In this document: positions 23,745 through 26,736 of the stretch, in pieces | Layout: each line of letters starts with the position of its first letter | Numbering within the stretch: position 1 is the stretch's first letter | DNA from: COE1 sp963596435 | GTDB taxonomy: Bacteria; Bacillota; Clostridia; Lachnospirales; Lachnospiraceae | Length of the DNA stretch: 26,736 bases | Direction: 5' to 3' | Assembly (NCBI GenBank): GCA_963596435.1 | Contig: CAVBMG010000042.1 | Span: 1-26,736, forward strand | Notes under the pieces: model-generated | The model's input: the letters and a program-made list of their open reading frames with translations, nothing else | Database searches by the model: none | What the model was told of the DNA's origin: nothing | Made by a program: the position numbers and the translations under genes

Positions 23745-24987
23745 ACCTGTTTGTCGTAAATACTGTCGTATTTGAATTTTCTCTACGACAGCTCTCATCC
23801 ATAAGTAAAACCTCTGCCTGTGCATCTTCAAACTTAAAGAGTGTGTAAGTGTTCAGTGTTACTCCAATATCGCTGTGTCCCATAAGGTACTGCAAGGTCT
23901 TTGGGTTCATTCCTGCCTTTTCCATGTTACTGCAATAAATGTGTCTGCATACATGGGAAGTTATTTTCGGAAGCTACACTCTATAGATATGATTGTATTT
24001 TTCCACAACATGCTGAAAATATTTCTCCCAATGCAACGCCACCATCGGCATCTCATTTTTATCCAGAAATAAGTATCCACACCTGCCATCAATCATAGGC
24101 TCCACCTTAGGTTTCGGACGATTACCAATAATCCGTTCAAAACATTCCTTTACCTCCGGCGTCATAGGAATCATGCGTACACCACAAGCTGTCTTGGTAT
24201 CCTCAATGATATAACGCATGTCTCTGGTTCGCTGTAACTGATGGTCCGCATTAATACGATTATTCTTAAAATCAATATCACTGATAGTCAGCCCGCAAAA
24301 TTCAGAGATTCGAAGTCCAGTCTTAAACAGAATAAACATTCCATCATAATACTTGGCAAAATGCTTATCTTCTTTCACAAACTTAAGAAATGCCCTTTCT
24401 TCTGCCCTGCTGATAGCCTCTCTGGTAACACTGTCACTTACTACCACAGTATTTAATTGAAACTCAAATGGATTCTTCCGAATCAGGTCATCATCTACCG
24501 CCATCTGAAACGCAGGTCTGACTACACCCCGCACTGTATGAATGGTAGAATATCCTCTTCCGTCATCCTGTAGCTTAATAAGCCACGCCTTGGCATCGGA
24601 TAACTTCACCTTATCAATCCGCTTCTGCCCGAATTTTTCTTTTGCAATAGTGTTAACCACAAAATTGTAATTGGCTTTGGTGTTATGACGCACGCCTCTT
24701 TTCTGGTTCACATATTTCTTAACCAGTTCAAGAACCGCTATGTCCCCACCTTCATAGCGAAGTCCTTCGTACAAATCCCTTTGAATCTGCTTTTCTTTTT
24801 CCCTTAACGGAACATATGCTTTTCTTCCCGGAGGTAATGGGTCTGATGCAGTCAGTTTCCAACTGTACACTGACTTTCTCTTTCCTACATTGTCCAGGTA
24901 CTTGTATTCATACCTTCCATCTTTTCTCTGGCTCTCACCGATTAATAGCTTGCGACCGCTATTGTCACGTCTTACATCATATGACAT
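23743..24987 (-). pseudogene. int: Tn916-type tyrosine integrase, broken by an in-frame TAG
   Basis: A site-specific recombinase that would insert and excise an integrative element. Full frame: 414 aa plus one internal stop. Residues about 1-75 resemble the Tn916 integrase arm-binding domain (RRDNSGRKLLIGESQRKDG, then VYSWKL). About 80-180 is the SAM-like core-binding domain. The catalytic domain has R226 (GLRISE) and a lysine near 265. Codon 338 (23976-23974) is TAG where relatives have a sense codon, probably Glu; the same frame then continues with H345 and R348 (HVCRH), H371 (GHSD) and the nucleophile Y381 (NTYT). The 337-aa product therefore lacks the nucleophile and should be inactive unless the stop is read through. 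Start: AGGAG 8 nt before ATG. A sequencing error cannot be excluded. Confidence 0.95.
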
Positions 24988-25022
24988 ATCATTTGCTCCT
25001 TTCTAACTTGGAGAGCCGAGCT

Positions 25023-26736
25023 ATGATACATTTAATATACCATAACTCTGACTCTCTTTCTACCGAAAATCGTTTGTCTACCATGCTAGATGGCGCTAAG
25101 ATTTTCATCTTTCATTCTGTAGCCACACTGCTGCAGAAACATTTAATAGAAACCGCGGATATGACGCAGATTGTTTTTATCAGCACATTATTTTCCTGCT
25201 TCGTGAATGATTCCGATTTTTCTTTTGACGAATGCTTGTGTTGTAAATGGATGAAGGGACAGGCTAAAATCAGTCCTAAGATTGTAAGCTACTACCAGAT
25301 TCCTAAGCATCAGGAAGAAATGTACTCAGATATGGAAGAAAAAGTTTTCCTTATGATTAGCGACGTAGGTGCGTTAATAACTGATTTGCATGATTTGTTA
25401 ATAAGTGATGTGTCCGTGTCTGAATTAAAACGCAGACAGTTACTTTCCCATTTTGATGATAATGATACTTCTAAGACAGCCATTTTCGTATCAGAGATTT
25501 TACTATTTGCCATTTCAAGACCTTTTGTGAAAGCCAATGAAATCTCTCCGGCTGTAGAGGATGTTATCATTACTGCCACTGTCCCAAAACCGGTAAAGAC
25601 ATATATTGACAGACCGGAATCCATTGCCGCTATAGATGCTCTTTTGAAAGAACATAACACACTCTTTCTTCATGGCATCCCCGGTATTAGTAAAAGCGAA
25701 CTTATTAAGGCTTACTGCAAAGAACACAAAAAGGACTACAATAATATTCTGTTCTTGGAATATACCGGTAGCCTGTATGAAATGATTGCAGATATGGAAT
25801 TTGTGGATGATTCGGATACATTAAACGAAAAAGAACGCTTTCGCAGACATTTTCGTTTTTTAAAAACTTTAAAGAATGACAGTCTCATTGTAATTGATAA
25901 CTTTAATCCAGCTACGGCACAGGAGAATTTGCTATCTCCGGTCTGCTCCCTAAAATGCAAAACTGTATTTACCACACATAATATTTTTACCGACTATCCT
26001 CAATACGAGGTAATAGCAGAACCTCCCGTTGCAAAAGAACTATTCAAAATGCATTGTACAGACCAATGCTTATACACCGATGATGAGATACATCTTCTCT
26101 TAGAAAGTGTTCACTATCATACAATGACCGTTGAATTACTGGCACATTTGCTTTCCTATGGAACCATAACCACTCAAAATCTTTTAATCAAATTAAAAGA
26201 AAATGTTTTGTTCAAGGAGGATATCAGCAATATTACTTTAAACAAAGACAATCAAAACTGTAAACTTGCTTACCACAAACATATAGAGCCCCCTACTTGA
26301 CTTACAACAGTTAGCGCCGGATACACTTACTGTCTTATCTGTAATTGCACTTGCTCCGGATAGCGGATTCCCGGTAAAGCTCTTTTATGACTGGCATGGT
26401 GCATATATCAATAAGCTTCAGATTTTAGAAGAATGTGGTCTGCTCGTTAAGAACCATCAACGACTGCTACTGAATCCTTATATACGCAAGATTATTAATG
26501 CAAAAAAATTTCTTTCCTTAAGTCAGGCTCCAGATTTTTTTGCAACTCTGTTACAGACGGTTTCAGATAGCAATCATGAGCACATTCGATTTGCATTAGA
26601 TATTCTGAATACTACTCTGCTCTTTGTAAACAAAGATGAACGGACCACTTGGAAGAAATTAGTTGTTCATGGATTAGAAAGCAATTCCTGATTGCATCAG
26701 TACCGTCTATTCCAAAAGCTTCTTGGAGAATATGAG
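25023..26736 (+). pseudogene. STAND/NB-ARC-like ATPase gene, frameshifted, incomplete at window end
   Basis: Divergent from the integrase, 35 bp away. The first frame (25023-26300, 425 aa; GGAG 9 nt upstream) has an alpha-helical N-terminal region of about 190 residues of unknown function, then a P-loop GIPGISKS (218-225), a Walker B SLIVIDNF (D292) and KTVFTTHN (about 313-320): the NB-ARC/STAND layout. After GAG the run of five C (26289-26293) shifts the frame. Removing one C gives IEPLLDLQQLAPDTL and an open frame on to TGA at 26689, with a winged-helix-like segment (SGFPVKLFYDWHGAYI). After that TGA the same frame continues as RLFQKLLGEYE, TPR-like; a second frameshift is the alternative. 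Such proteins act in phage defence or signalling; that role is only inferred here. Confidence 0.72.
25034..25042 (-). promoter_or_regulatory. probable extended -10 promoter of the integrase gene
   Basis: On the minus strand TGG precedes TATATT (25039-25034), an extended -10 about 45 bp before the integrase ATG. It lies inside the first codons of the divergent ATPase gene, so the two transcripts overlap at their 5' ends. Confidence 0.45.

Noticed and set aside
24816..25022. 69 extra N-terminal residues of the STAND protein
   Set aside because: They are the antisense of the integrase start; the ATG at 25023 has a ribosome binding site and the integrase is a real coding frame.

Overview
The window looks like core chromosome from a Gram-positive anaerobe of the Clostridia, most likely a Lachnospiraceae gut bacterium, with the end of a degraded integrative element at the right edge. 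This is inferred from the gene set (DAP dehydrogenase lysine route, GltBD, addB-addA order, TelA/XpaC genes, a Tn916-type integrase), strong AGGAGG-type ribosome binding sites and consensus sigma-A promoters. No rRNA, tRNA or CRISPR array was seen. Nearly every core gene is on the minus strand; only a toxin-antitoxin pair and the last gene are on the plus strand.

Layout, left to right. Positions 1-67 hold the first codons of a minus-strand gene that leaves the window, with its promoter and the terminator of lysA. 191-2436 is a ddh-lysA operon: meso-DAP dehydrogenase makes meso-diaminopimelate and LysA decarboxylates it to lysine. Upstream sits an S66 (LD-carboxypeptidase/MccF-like) peptidase. 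3695-4294 is a YefM-YoeB type toxin-antitoxin operon with a strong promoter and three GTAC cores spaced 12 bp apart. A 245-bp imperfect palindrome (4401-4645) separates it from gltD and reaches the gltD stop codon. 4645-10693 is gltB-gltD (glutamate synthase), with a promoter and paired upstream repeats.

11033-16171 is a compact five-gene operon: XpaC-like membrane protein, surface-anchored binding-protein/VWA fusion, TelA, HAD phosphatase and CPBP membrane protease. It has a consensus promoter at 16219-16247 and a terminator at 10885-10925. This resembles the TelA/VWA stress-response neighbourhoods known in Firmicutes, but its exact job is not known. 16250-23400 is addB-addA, the RecBCD-like break-repair nuclease, with a leader that can fold.

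The segment from about 23603 to the right edge looks mobile. It holds an orphan 5' end of a low-molecular-weight protein tyrosine phosphatase gene (ribosome binding site plus 11 recognisable codons), two short repeats suited to integrase arm binding, a Tn916-type integrase broken by one in-frame TAG ahead of three catalytic residues, and a divergent STAND/NB-ARC-like ATPase gene broken by a one-base gain in a C5 run plus a later stop. I read this as the decayed end of an integrative element whose attachment end carries a phosphatase start, now sitting beside addB. The most novel-looking items are that attachment end, the palindrome and the STAND gene.
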